From contig NC_073745.1 in NCBI RefSeq assembly GCF_029784135.1, positions 64,510,218 to 64,574,217 on the forward strand: a DNA stretch of 64,000 nt, read 5' to 3'. This document shows, one piece after another, positions 43,986-56,101 of this stretch (the first letter of the stretch is position 1; each line of letters opens with the position of its first letter). Below the pieces are notes generated by a model. It did no database searches. It saw only the letters and a list, made by a program, of their open reading frames with translations, and was not told where the DNA came from. A program made the translations under genes and the position numbers. Source of the stretch: Toxorhynchites rutilus septentrionalis. Lineage: Eukaryota; Arthropoda; Insecta; Diptera; Culicidae.

Positions 43986-44904
43986 CAGAGATGCCAACCT
44001 TCCTGATTTTTCAGGATTTCCCAGACTTTCTAACACGATCCCTGATACCCTGACAGACATTCTATTTTGCCTGATTTTTTTAAATGATCCTGAATTTTCC
44101 TGATTTTTTTACCTTTTCTTCACAGAATAAAAATTACCCTTGATGACTATACCGGTTACCAGTTTTCTTAGTTGTAAATGAGAACTGTCATAATAGCTGT
44201 CCGGTTCGCATTTGTATAAACCTTATATTAAATTCTCTTGATGCGAAGCTGTACTTAACTTTTTTATCTCTAAACACAATTGTTTCGTGGCCTTTCGAGA
44301 CAGTGCTGGAAATTACATGACGCCAGTTTATCTGACGGATCTCATGAAATTATAATGAGATTAGGAACAACATTGCTGAGTGTATGTAGTATGTAGGTGT
44401 AACCCCAGAGTTATTGCTGTAGGAATACGTGCCAGAGGGTAACATTACTCAAGGAGAAATTTTTTTTCGCCCGCAGAAAGTCCTACTCTGTTCATGGGGG
44501 TTCTGCGAGTTCTGTATGCTACTGCCAAGCAACCTGTTATCCCACAAGTATGGCTCGCAAAAGTTTTCGACGAGGAAGCAAATATGTCCTAGGAGGACAG
44601 AATATTCAAGTTGCAAACGTTTTCCGTGGTTCAACTATTCTTAAGTTAATTTTTTTTCATATTCTTCTCTCGCAGGAGTATATTACTTCTTCTATCCATA
44701 GAAGTTTCTTTAAATTCACAAAGGTGGCTTTAACTTCCCGGACAGCCTAATATGAGCTATCCTGATTTTACCTGATTTTTATTTTCAATTTCATTCCATT
44801 TCATATATTCATATGAAATACATACATTTCATTTCATTTCATATATGAATATTTCATATTTATATATACTCCCTGATATTTGAAAATTGTAGTTGGTAAC
44901 CCTG
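43986..44904. mobile_element. hAT MITE with perfect 8-bp target duplication (CCTGA subterminal repeats)
   Basis: The ends are CAGAGATGCCAACCTTCC and, complemented, CAGGGTTACCAACTAC. The 8-bp duplication GTTATGAT flanks it exactly (43978-43985, 44905-44912). Many TTTCCTGATTTT-like words lie within 130 bp of each end, typical of hAT subterminal binding sites. No transposase was found. Confidence 0.8.
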
Positions 44905-44912
44905 GTTATGAT

Positions 44913-45898
44913 ACCTACTTGTGGACGTCATCCACTCACAGCTATAAACTAAATACAGGCGCTTGTGCTCTCTGAGCGGGCTATTGGTGAGCTTTGGCTG
45001 CATGTATGGTACACGGGAAAAGAATTGAATGGAAACATTTTTCTGGTTTTGTTTTTATTTTATTTACAGCAAACTATTGGGCTTAAACGTAAAATTTATA
45101 AAATGTCAGAATGATTTGATTAAACGTTACGTTTCTATTTATGACAAGTTAATCTACCTAACAATGGTTTTAGGTTTTAATTATCTTCACCAAAATAGGT
45201 TTAACAGAAAATCATCATAATTTTAGAATTTCAATAGTTGAGCTATGTTGTTTGATCTAGGAATGTATCACGGATTACTGTGTACTGTAACTGTAAACCG
45301 AATACCGGAAAAATATTTATTGCACCTGTAGTATATCAGTGTGGCTGATTGTAAAACACGTATCATGAACTTATTTGGCAAACACTGTTTAGTTACTGTC
45401 ACAATGATAAATTCTCAGATAAAATATAACATTAAATAGTGCGAGCATCGTGTCTTTCGTTTGTATTTCATATACAGCATAAAAAAAATTGCTACATGAA
45501 GACAGAGCGCTTTGATGTTGCATGTATTGACATATACTTATATATTGTGTTAGACTAAAAACATTCATACTAATAATTCTCTTAGATATGATAGAGTTTG
45601 ATGAAAGGCACAACTTGACAAACCTGACCCAAAAAAGCTGGTTTCTATATTGTTAAATATGTAGCGCTACTGTAGACAACGTAGTGGCTGCTGGAAATTC
45701 ACAATTTGTCAACTACATGAAGCACACAGATGAAAAATTATTTGAAAATGGTGAATAAGTTAATTAGGAAAAACAGCGATTTATTTGCAAAAAATCACGA
45801 CGTGGATGATAATCCCGATTAGCTCGAAACTATTATTGATGATATCAATATGCGTAAGATTTAAATAAGAAATAAATAGTTTAGTATGTTTATTAGTA
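44913..45898. other. AT-rich spacer
   Basis: No gene, TIR or array was recognised. Confidence 0.35.
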
Positions 45899-45899
45899 A

Positions 45900-47726
45900 C
45901 TAGCTGACCCGGCAAACTTCGTCCCGCCCAAAATTTGTGTTTTGTTATTAATTCAAACATTCACGTTTTCTTACTATTACAAGTTCATGGGTCCAATGGC
46001 AGAACTGTTCATTGATTGATCTTCTAATCGACCCCGCTGAATTTACCTTTTCCTTTAAAATTCCTAGTATTTCTAGCAAAACCCATCATTATAATATCAG
46101 ATTATTTTCAGACACAATTCTCGTTCAAGATTTTTCAACCACCTCCAAATAACATGTTTCTCCGTTACATGGAATAAATGTTTTTACAGAAAATATGATA
46201 GAATAAAGACAGCCCTAAATCGTTAAATTCCTTCCTCGAGTTCTGCTCTGCTCTGCTCAACACATCCGGCGATCCTTTATTTTGGAAAAGATAGAAAAAT
46301 ATATAGGAGTGCGTTTCATCACATTAAAATCCATTTCCAGTTTCGAACAAAGATCAATTTCGCTTGCGCAAACATGAAATGGGCTAACAGCCCTTATCAC
46401 TATGTAGAACATATGGGAATTTAATTTTCCGAATTTCAGAGTTTTCTGAAAATTTTCAATTGTCATGTTTGATTGGAATATTTTTGGTTGAAATATGTGT
46501 AATATTTTTATGGGACCCCCTTAATTCTCGAGAAATGCAGAAATTTGTGTTTCATTTGAATGGCAGCCCCCCCTTAGAGAGGGGCGTGGAGAGTCTAACC
46601 ATCATAGAAACATTTATTGCACCCTAAAACCTCCATATGCCTAATTTGGCTCCATTTGCTTGATTAGTTCTCGAGTTATGCAGAATTTTGTGTTTCATTT
46701 CTATGGCAGCCCCACCTAAGAGAGGGGGAGGAGTATCTAACCACGATAGAATCATTTATTGCACCCTAAAACCTCCACATGCAAAATTTGGTTCCATTTG
46801 CTTGATTAATTCTCGAGTAATGCAGGAATTTGTGTTTCATTTGTATGACAGTCCCCTCTTAGAGAGGCAGCCCCCCTTTAGAGAGGGGAGTGGAGAGTCT
46901 AACCACCATAGAATCATTTGTTGCACCCTAAAACCTCTATATGCCGAATTTCGTTTCATTTGCTTGATTAATTCCCGAGTAATGTAGAAATTTGTATTTA
47001 ATTCTGAAAATTTTCAATTGTCATGTTTGATTGGAATATTTTTGGTTGAAATATGTGTAATATTTTTATGGGACCCCCTTAATTCTCGAGAAATGCAGAA
47101 ATTTGTGTTTCATTTGAATGGCAGCCCCCCCTTAGAGAGGGGCGTGGAGAGTCTAACCATCATAGAAACATTTATTGCACCCTAAAACCTCCATATGCCT
47201 AATTTGGCTCCATTTGCTTGATTAGTTCTCGAGTTATGCAGAATTTTGTGTTTCATTTCTATGGCAGCCCCACCTAAGAGAGGGGGAGGAGTATCTAACC
47301 ACGATAGAATCATTTATTGCACCCTAAAACCTCCACATGCAAAATTTGGTTGCATTTGCTTGATTAATTCTCGAGTAATGCAGGAATTTGTGTTTCATTT
47401 GTATGACAGTCCCCTCTTAGAGAGGCGGCCCCCTTTAGAGAGGGGAGTGGAGAGTCTAACCACCATAGAATCATTTGTTGCACCCTAAAACCTCTATATG
47501 CCGAATTTCGTTTCATTTGCTTGATTAATTCCCGAGTAATGTAGAAATTTGTATTTAATTTGTATGGCAGCCCCCCTTAGAGAGGGGGAGGGGTCTCAAA
47601 CTATCACGAGAACCTTCCCTGGCCCCAAAAACCCTTACATACCAATTTTCATGTTGATCGGTTCAGTAGTTTCCGAGTCTATAAGAATCAGACAGACAGA
47701 CAGAAATCCATTTATATATATATAGA
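45900..47726 (-). mobile_element. Helitron-like element, copy 3, with internal 558-bp tandem duplication
   Basis: CTAG at 45900-45903 (preceded by A) begins the inverted 3' end GCTGACCCGGCAAACTTCG. The 5' end, ATATATATATAGA, is at 47713-47726, followed by T. Both flanks fit A/T insertion. The body consists of repeated GGCAGCCCC-CTTAGAGAGG units. It contains a nearly perfect tandem duplication (46445-47002 and from 47003). No Rep/helicase coding sequence. Confidence 0.7.
46445..47560 (+). repeat. 558-bp tandem duplication inside the Helitron
   Basis: TCTGAAAATTTTCAATTGTC starts at 46445 and again at 47003. Over the unit I count about three differences, so the duplication is younger than most of the element. 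Confidence 0.8.
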
Positions 47727-47727
47727 T

Positions 47728-48822
47728 TTCGGAACTGTAAGAAAGTATCAAACGCTGTTGAAAACTATATAGAAACTGCTATACGCGATATTCAGTATCA
47801 ACAACGACATACTGCTTCGAGTAGTAGTTTCAAAACAATTGACTATTATTTCGAGCAATAATTTCAAGAGTATAAAAATCTGTTATCTTTACACATTATT
47901 TTTAACCGACTTGTTTATAAAACTTGTCATTAATAAAACATGACACAACAAGTTCGTCAGAAAATACATTATAAATAAAAAAAAATACAAAAATACATTA
48001 TAAGTTCGTCAGAAAATACATTATAACACGATATTGCAATAATTTAGATTTCTGAAAGTTTACCACGAGCTTTATTCACGTGAATACATTCCTCGTACAG
48101 CGAAATACAGCCAATACGTACAGTGTTGTTTACCGTAAACTTTCTGGTGGAAGGAGTAATATCACATACCAATTCAGTATACAACGTATTAACGTTAAGT
48201 TATGAAATATCATTAATATCGTATAATTCAAGTGAGAATGAAAATATTTTATAATTTATCGAACATTGCATCGCTCACCCAATCATCACATTATATGTAC
48301 ATAAAATTAGTTTCAAAACATATGATGAAGCGCCTTATAAACCTGCTTCAAAATAATGTCGAGGAAATGAATACAAAAAGCGCGACACACAGGTCGCGCG
48401 CATTTCTAAAATATAGGTTCTAGCTGGCTCAAATTAAATACGCTTGAGCAATTATTTACACTCGAATTCAGTAGCAACTACTGAATCTGAATGATTCAAC
48501 GGCAAACAGCCCCGTGTATCCCATATGCTACTGAACCAAACATACAGCTTTCAGTCTACGTTCAGGGGATAAAAGAGAATTGCTAGACTCTCTTCGAAAT
48601 ATTCTCACGAGCTGAAATTAATGATCCTAAACGAACGTTTTAGGAATCAAATGAAAGCTGATTGATAAGGTTGATTGGATTTGCTATTGACTTCTTTAGT
48701 AACATATAGTGTTGGTCCACAGAAACTTTGAAAAAACAGAAAGAAATCGTTTTTTTAAATTTCCTCTCGATATTTTTGTCCACTATACCTACAAAAATCA
48801 AGTTAAAAATATATGTAGAATA
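47728..48822. other. AT-rich spacer
   Basis: AAGTTCGTCAGAAAATACAT is present twice (about 47949 and 48003). No recognised gene. Confidence 0.35.
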
Positions 48823-48825
48823 GGG

Positions 48826-50493
48826 TGGCAGCGAAAATGATCATGTCAAATTTCAATAACCGACCATGTACATTTTGTTTATTGGCTCAAAGAAATGACG
48901 TGCAAAGTTTCAGCTCAATCGGACATGATTTAGGGGTGCCTCAAAGCGATCAAAGTTTTGATTTTTTCACCCTCGAAAATCTTCCAAGGGGGAGTAAAGG
49001 AAAATTGGAAATCGATTTTTGACGTAGGATTACGTCTTTCGGGAACATATTGGGGTACAAATTGAAAATCGAAAATCGAGCGCACCGTGAAAATTGTCCA
49101 ATTTCAAATGCTTATTGCTCAGTCATTTCATGATGGATTGATGAGATTTTTGCGTCAATTAATTTCGGCACTCCATAACAATTTTTTACATTGAATAAAA
49201 TAATATATGTCATGAAACTAACTATCGAACAATTGAAAAATCTCAACCCATATCCTAACGGAAATACCCACTTCTGATAGGTCGAAATTGACGACATATG
49301 CGGCGGGTCCCAAACAGAGACATCAAAACCAAGCTGCCTAGGGGAAATTGGTATTGCAAATACATGGAAGTAGGGGGAGATTTTTTTTCCCACCGACATG
49401 AACAGAGATTTCAAATCCATGGTGTCTGGGAGAAATCAGCATGTAAATACCCTCTATAGTTTAACTAACGACGCGCACAAATGGATAGTACTCATTGTAA
49501 CTAGCGTGGGCATTGCTGATTGCATACGTGCTGGCGAATAAGTTGGGAGCGATGAACAAGTGTTTTTTTCGTTCCGATAAGAATCTTTCGATTAAAGAAT
49601 GATGTTTCAATGAACTGAATAGAACTTATGTTTGATAGAATATGAATAAAATTTAAATTTGGAACTTTTATGTTGGTTGCTTCGTAAAACTTTTAGCACA
49701 ACTGTAAGTGTAAAATTGTGTATGGTAGCTATTTTTTCTCCCAAGGAAAGTTCATGCGACGAGCAAAATTGGAAAAATGAAGAAATATTCGAAAAAGTGA
49801 TTTCACATATACTCTACATATCGTATTGGGTGCTGTTAGCCCAATTGAAATTCGCATTGATGCATGTAGCATCGTGTTCCGTTGGGTTTAAAGCGAAAAG
49901 GAAATGGGTTGAATAAACACACAGAAAATAAAAAATTATGAATGAAATTACTTTTCCATTTCAAATATATTTTCTCTATACTAAAGTAACACTTTTTTTC
50001 TGGTGAGAAAAATTGGGTTCGATAATGATAATTATCTTATATTGCTTTGATGAGCTTTTTTTTCTTTATTTCATCCTTACATAACACAGGAGCCATCTCG
50101 TCCAGGACCACAGAGCCCGGCTTTGGTACGTGATACGCATCATCTAATGACTAATCACCATCCTTCTATCATTATCACTCGGTTATGGACACTGGTGGAG
50201 TGAACAAACAATACCTAACAACCAGACAAAACGGACCCGAATCATTATCGAAGAGTTTAACAATGTAATTCTTCAAACATATCCAAAATCAGCATGCAGC
50301 AGATAGCATAACGGAATCCTACGTCAACTATGCGGTCGTGTCTTGGACACAACTCTCCTGTGACTTTTTTTTATGCCAAATGACTTGAAACTTTGCACAG
50401 ATAATTTTTCTGGGCCAATAAACAAAATGTACATGGTCGGTTTTTGAAATTCGATGATGAAATTTTTTCCATACATCCATTGCCACCCTATCG
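48826..50493. repeat. Element with long inverted arms and inner GACGTAGGAT motifs
   Basis: The left arm (48826-48920) AGGGTGGCA... ACCGACCATGTACATTTTG, TTTATTGG is mirrored at the right (about 50400-50493). Inside each arm stands GACGTAGGAT: at 49021 as GACGTAGGATTACGTC and at 50313 as its inverse ATCCTACGTC. Next to the right one is the ATGCGGTCGTGTCTTGGACA block also found at the 3' ends of copies A and B. This gives the largest outline seen for the palindrome-marked family. No coding sequence was recognised inside. Confidence 0.5.
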
Positions 50494-50643
50494 TAGAAAT
50501 CAGAAATTTGAAACTTTTCAATGCTGTAAAACCCATCTTCATGTGTTGATTTTTCACGAATTTACAGCATTTCTAAAATCATTCAAGCCAGGGATTCTAA
50601 AAGTGGTCGATATTAGTTTATTTCAAGGGGTCGACAAGATACT

Positions 50644-50751
50644 GGGCCTAATCACGAACGTCACTTCACGGTGAAAACGAAATGAAGTGCATATAACATT
50701 GCATACAAATCATTTCGTTTTCACCGGGAAGTGACGTTCGTAATCAGGTCC
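50644..50751. mobile_element. 108-bp MITE, almost a full-length hairpin, 3-bp target duplication
   Basis: The left arm GGGCCTAATCACGAACGTC, ACTTC...GGTGAAAACGAAATGA pairs with the right arm TCATTTCGTTTTCACC... GAAGTGACGTTCGTAATCAG. Only about 22 bases stay unpaired in the centre. ACT lies on both sides (50641-50643, 50752-50754). The 3-bp duplication suggests the PIF/Harbinger group; that is an inference. Confidence 0.75.
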
Positions 50752-50754
50752 ACT

Positions 50755-52245
50755 GTGTTACGTGAACCAAAAATAACTAATATTTTAGTGGAAATTATTT
50801 ATTATTGTTGATATTTGTATTAATGATTATTAATTACACTTAATATTTTTCAAATTTTGTCTCCATTTATTGATGAGAAAATGATATCAAGTTTATTCAT
50901 TTGACCAACCACAAAGTCTCTGAATTGATAAGTATTTTGTACGAATAAGTTAGAGATAAAATTTGAAAAAAAATGGCTATGGGGTTCGATGATGTCACTT
51001 CGTTTTGAAAAATGGGGTCGCTTGCCCAAAATAGTTTGAGAGTCCCGGATAGAATCGTTTTGAAGTCGCACTCTGCTTCCGTGAACTCAAGCAACAGATC
51101 CGAAAATCTGGCATCTCTGCTTGTGAGTGCTACAACACAGACAGCACACGTGCTGTTGAGTGACCCCTTACTTACAGCATTCGCTGCTGCTCTCTTCTCT
51201 ATTAGGAGGTCGCGAAAGCAAGGTGGGAGATAAACGAGTTTTGCATGGTTTCTTGTGAGAATAAGGTGGTGGAGTGGCATGCTGTAATGTGTGTGTGTGT
51301 ACGTTGTGGGCATGCAATTCTGGTTCCTCCGATGAGATGACGATGTATTTGCGCGTTCTGTTCGGTTGAATGGGCTCATTCGAATATATGTGTGTAGATG
51401 GGGCTAAAAGTGGCACCAGTAACAATACCACCAACACCACCATACAAACAAGAGAAAAAGAGGCGAAAACTGGTTGATGCATTTCAGCGTTTGAAAATTG
51501 GTTTTCGGATTTCGAGAATGAGTCATGGTTGTTTTTGTTTTCTTACGGCATTGAAAGCAAAAACATATCTTGGCTGGCATGGGGAGGTTAGGGGAAATGA
51601 TGTTAGCTTTATAGCAGATGCTTTCAAAACCAATATTTTCAATGTATAAACATGCTTTTTTACGCAGCTGCTTAATTGAAAACCACAACTTATTTTCCGC
51701 CTGCAAATTTTAAATGGTGGTGTAAATTGTTCTAGTAGTCATTACTCGAAGAGGTTTGACATTTACTTAAAGTATGCTAGATTTTTGTATCACACACAAA
51801 GAATGTAACTAGCAAACCCGTGGGTGGTTGTTAATTTTTAAATAGTTACTTCGGTGACTTCAATTTCGCAAAACAATTCTACTTAGCAACGTCCTAAAAT
51901 TTATAAAATTCAACAATTTGCTATCATTGTGATTCAGCGCACTATCTTAGCTGTGTGATACATTTTGTATATAAAAAAAACTAGCGTAGCTTTGATAAAT
52001 GTCAAATCTCTTTGTTCAATCGAATACTTTTCAGCAGTTTATTATTCGATACGATTGATCGACCCAAACAATCGATTAATCGTCACACTGAGAGAAATAA
52101 TTAGTTAAACTAATATTTCTCATTTGCTAGAAAGTCATCTGGAATCAAAAAAGTGTTCATTCCACCTGAAAATCAATTATTATCTTTAACGCTCCCCTAA
52201 ACTCGTAAACGTCATTTAAAAAGCATTCGCGGTTATTTGTCATTG
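50755..52245. other. Spacer without recognised gene
   Basis: Frames on both strands at 50900-51480 are overlapping and show no known domain. A short (GT)n run lies at about 51288-51300. Part may be single-copy sequence. Confidence 0.35.
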
Positions 52246-52289
52246 GATGGTGATGATAGTCATATGACCACGCGGCCTGGATTGATGCC

Positions 52290-52470
52290 AAATAAGAGTC
52301 GTCTCCATAGTGCCACATGATCTACGAAAGAAAAGATGTTGTCTTTCATCATGACAACGCAAGACCACCCACAACTTTGACAACTTGCCATAAGTTGAGG
52401 GAGCTTAGTTGGAAAATTTTGATGCCGTATATCTCGGACCTTGTACCGTCTAACAAAAAATGTACAAAAT
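52290..52470 (+). pseudogene. Mariner transposase relic (third lineage)
   Basis: The frame around 52325-52460 reads DVVFHHDNARPPTTLTTCHK, LRELSWKILMPYISDLVPSN. This is the second catalytic block (HHDNARP) and the region before the third one of a mariner transposase. The HPPYSPDLAPSD motif is shortened, and the reading is lost after it. No TIRs were found. Confidence 0.65.
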
Positions 52471-53159
52471 TGCTCAAATCTTTGCAGAAATTCGAGAATG
52501 AAACCGTCACCACATATCCACATAGTTTAGTACTCCAAGCTGGTTTCTTCGGCTGGCATTCCGAATGTCCCTGCATGACGACGTGTTTGCGAGAAAGCGC
52601 AACACGCAATGGGAAGTGCCGCACAAAAAAACGAACTAACAAATAGCGAAACCCATCCGTCACACAAAGTTGCGATAACTTTCGCGGCAGTCGCTGCCGC
52701 CGCTGGTTTCCGTATTGTAGCAAGCACTAGAACTGACAGCGTCTCGAACCTAGTGATGTCCGGTAATCGTTCGATTAGCCGACAATTCACCACTTGTTCT
52801 GTGGTTTATTAGCAACTGGAGAAATCTGCTTCGAAAATATCATTAGCTAGAACAAGAAAAACTATAAAGCTTTCTCTATATATACAAATAATGATTTTTT
52901 GTGTTTTTTGACGTAGGACTACGTCTTTCATTTCTATACCGGGGTGTAAAATCAAAGTTTCGAAAACGAAAGCGTTACGCCGGAGACCGAGATTTTGAGT
53001 GTTAATAGCTAGCAAACAACTGAACGAAATGGTATGATAAACACTTCATTCGAAAGATAAAATGTCTACGCGTTCTATACTTGTTACTTTCTGATCCAAA
53101 AACTTGTTTCAATAGTCTTAAATTTGCTTTCAAAATAGGCTATTGAAATCACCAATCGG

Positions 53160-53196
53160 TATATAAGCGAGCACCGCTCGGAAATCCACTCAGTTC
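53160..53196 (+). promoter_or_regulatory. Pol II-type core promoter (TATA plus initiator) inside repeat
   Basis: TATATAAGCG starts at 53160, and ACTCAGTTCT contains the initiator TCAGTT with its A at 53192, 32 bases from the first T of TATA. Spacing and sequence fit a strong arthropod core promoter. The predicted leader first meets a six-codon uORF (ATG at about 53218), then ATG AAA GCG at about 53254, which opens 26 codons. No longer ORF follows. Confidence 0.5.
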
Positions 53197-53431
53197 TAAT
53201 TGAACAGCGATTGGAACATGTTGTCACTGTTGTGGTGAAGCTCTTCGTTTATCATGAAAGCGCTGATGAACGGTGTCACCAAGAGCCTGTTTGTGCACCT
53301 TAGGCCAGAAGGGAATCCATCAGGAGGAGAGTGATGCTACAAACGGTTCCCCGGGAAGATCTCGAAGCAGCCGCTACACACACACACACATACACGCACG
53401 GAATTCTTTCCGTTTGGATCAAGAAAGATCC

Positions 53432-53727
53432 GGAAAATAATCTGCCAGTTCCTCTAGGAATTTAAAAATACATTCATGTGAAAGAGTTTATTTGAATGTT
53501 TTCTATCCATGTAACACTGTGACCAAATATGTTTCAATCAAGTGCTATTAACAGATGGTTATCGAGTTAGCATTAACCACTGGTGGGCTTCCAGTATCGA
53601 GGAAAATGTGGAAATATCTAATCGTTACTGAAAATAATCTGCCAGTTCCTCTGGGAATTTAAAATTACATTCATATGAAAGAGTTTATTTTAATGTTTTC
53701 TATCCATGTAACACTGTGACCAAATAC
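53432..53727 (+). repeat. 98-bp direct repeat pair, spaced by 100 bp
   Basis: GAAAATAATCTGCCAGTTCC ... AACACTGTGACCAAATA occurs at 53432-53529 and 53630-53727 with four or five differences. The distance from start to start is 198 bp, about one unit plus an equal-sized spacer. Confidence 0.8.
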
Positions 53728-54230
53728 ATTAGGTTTTGTGATTTTTCAATCAATCGCAATCAACAGGATAGCTTCTGAAGATTATTCTTCCCCATCAGTA
53801 GGATATTTCCGTAACCAATATTGGATGCATAAAACCTTGTGCCTCCAACGTAACGCTCTCGTTTTCGAAGTTCTCCAAATATTCATTCATTCAGAATGAA
53901 TTCAGATTCAACTTCATACAAATGATCTCTAAATCAACGATAGTCCTACGCACCCTTGCGGTTATACCATAGATATAACCCACTTCCTGTTTTTTCCTTT
54001 GCTTGAATGACGACTGAGAAGTAGCGTAAAAATCAAGCAGGATGATTTTTTATTATAAATCAAAATTATCGCGAAGAGTACAGCGATCGACACAAAAAAA
54101 TATTCCACCACAACATAGGACAAAATTTGAACAAAGTTTATTCTTCGTTCAATCTATTGTTTTTTATGGTTCAGAAAAATAAAACTAAAAAGCATATTTC
54201 GCCTTAAAAATCGTTGAGTTTTGTTTTGAA

Positions 54231-54838
54231 TCTCTATATATATAAAAATGGATTTCTGTCTGTCTGTCTGTCTGATTCTTATGAACTCGGAAATTACTGA
54301 ACCGATCGACATGAAAAGTGGTATGCAGGGGTTTTTGGGGTCGGGGGAGATTCTTGATTCTTATGATAGTTCGAGACCCTCCCCCCTCTCTAAAGGTGGC
54401 TGCCATACAAATGAAAAACAAATTTCTACATTACTCGAGAATTAATCAAGCAAATGAAACCAAATTAGGCATATGGAGGTTTTAGGGTGCAGTAAATGAT
54501 TCTATGGTGGTAAGATACTCCACTCACCTCTCAAAGGGGGGTATGCCATAGGAATGAAACACGAGTTACAGGGGGCACAGAAACACAAACTTCTGCATAA
54601 CTCTCGAACTAATCAAGCACAATTTGGATATGAGAAATGTTTCTATGCGGAGTTTTTGGATATGAGAAATGTTTCTTTGATGGTATGACACCCCTCCCTT
54701 CCTTCTTGATTCCATAAAAATATTACACATATTTCAACCAAAAATATTAAAACCAAACATGACAATTGAAAATTTTCGAAAAACTCTGTAGGAAAAAGGG
54801 AAAATTTTGGGCGGGACGAAGTTTTCCGGGTCAGCTAG
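54231..54838 (+). mobile_element. Helitron-like element, copy 4
   Basis: The 5' end is TCTCTATATATATAAAAATG with GTCTGTCTGTCTGTCTG. The 3' end is GGGCGGGACGAAGTTTTCC, GGGTCAG, CTAG at 54835-54838. The element is bordered by A and T. Same family as 3986, 19938 and 45900. No coding capacity. Confidence 0.7.
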
Positions 54839-56101
54839 TACATAATAAAGCAACAAACATTTTACCTGTTTGTGTCATTTAGCATGACACAAAAAAAATC
54901 TATTCAAGTTTTCAACAAATTGTACCAGAAGCTCAAAATGCTATGCATACTTTCAGCATGAACGTGTGTATGTGCGAATGCGTATGAATATGTGTGAGTA
55001 TCAGGAATATTCTCGTACCTAGAATATTCCAAAAGTTGAAGTTTTCGAAAGATATAGATCTCATCTCAATGTGTTGTTTTTTTAATGGAGTTACAGCATG
55101 TCAAAAATCACTTGAAAAATCCGACTCTAATTGATGTTGTCGAAAGTAGTTTTTAATACTCCTTTGACCTCAATAACAGATGTTTTCGCATGCTTTCGAC
55201 GAAATTTCGGAGATCCTGCGGGTTCAAAACGTCTCAAGCCTTTTGCTGCTTGTTTTTTTTCACAACTGTTTTGACCACCTTGTAGTCGAGGATGGCCCAT
55301 GGCTTTTAACAAATTGAGCCACGATTTGTTCTTGTCGCGGTTTCATTCCGCCCGCATCAAGAGCATTTGTCCAATATATATTTGATATTGATCGCATAAA
55401 AATAAAATAGACAGAAAATCGTAAAACATCCAAAAACAAACATTTTTTTATATTTCCTTATTTTGTAACTGTTCGAGGCGAGACTAATAACGCGAACACT
55501 CGCTTCAACTCGCGATTCCGCCGACACGAGAACCTTTGGATAATGAATGTTCGAAAGAATTCACTAAACCGAGATATTTTAATTCACAATTTTTATTTCA
55601 CCGATAGCCACAATTTATAACGTCTAGATCGGTGGCCAATTGGTACGAGCAAGAGGATCGAGAACTTTGGATGCTGGTTTTTATACCTTTTTTTTCGTGA
55701 GCTTTTTTTCCAAAAATTGTGGTTTGTTCACTGCATAGTACTTATCCTCTACTACTGCAATTTATAGTGTTTAGCTAAGGTTTGCTCCTTAGCTACTATA
55801 CTGAACAGTAACTGTCAGTCCCAGTGATCAATGTTTTTCTAACGAAAAGCTCAAAAAAGTTCCTAGGAAACAGTCTTATTTTGGCCATTCTATGAGGGTT
55901 CGATCGGATCATTGCTTGTGATTTTCTTCGCCATATATTTTGGGTCGTTATTTTGGTGGAAGGTGTAACTGTCTTCCAGACCTACTTTCAACATCGACTC
56001 TTGCAGAATTTTCCTTAGAATGTCTATATACCCCTTGGGCCTTTATAATCCCATTGATTTGGGACAAATTTCTCACGTTAAACCATGAGAAAAAGCCAAA
56101 C
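54839..56101. other. Spacer without recognised gene
   Basis: 54950-55110 weakly resembles 50520-50600. A minus-strand frame at 55127-55312 shows no domain. The part just before the ITmD37E (about 55840-56100) has no sign of the hAT end that lies just past its other side. Confidence 0.35.

Larger units (their letters stand above)
52910..53985 (+). repeat. Palindrome-marked repeat family, promoter-bearing form
   Basis: The 5' end is TTGACGTAGGACTACGTC, then TTTCATTTCTATACCGGG. The 3' end near 53939-53985 is ATAGTCCTACGCACC, CTTGCGGTTATACCATAGAT. The order matches the minus-strand copy 11170-11950. Inside are a Pol II-like core promoter (53160-53196), a 26-codon frame after it, and a 98-bp unit present twice (53432-53529, 53630-53727). 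Confidence 0.5.

Noticed and set aside
44730..44755. GGACAGCCTAATATGA resembling the right end of the mariner at 42802
   Set aside because: The match is about 11 bases and lies inside the hAT MITE, with no mariner sequence next to it.
52527..52812. Ala-rich frames on both strands after the mariner relic
   Set aside because: The two strands overlap fully, there is no domain, and TAGTGATGTCCG at about 52750 looks more like a lone hAT end, for which I found no partner.
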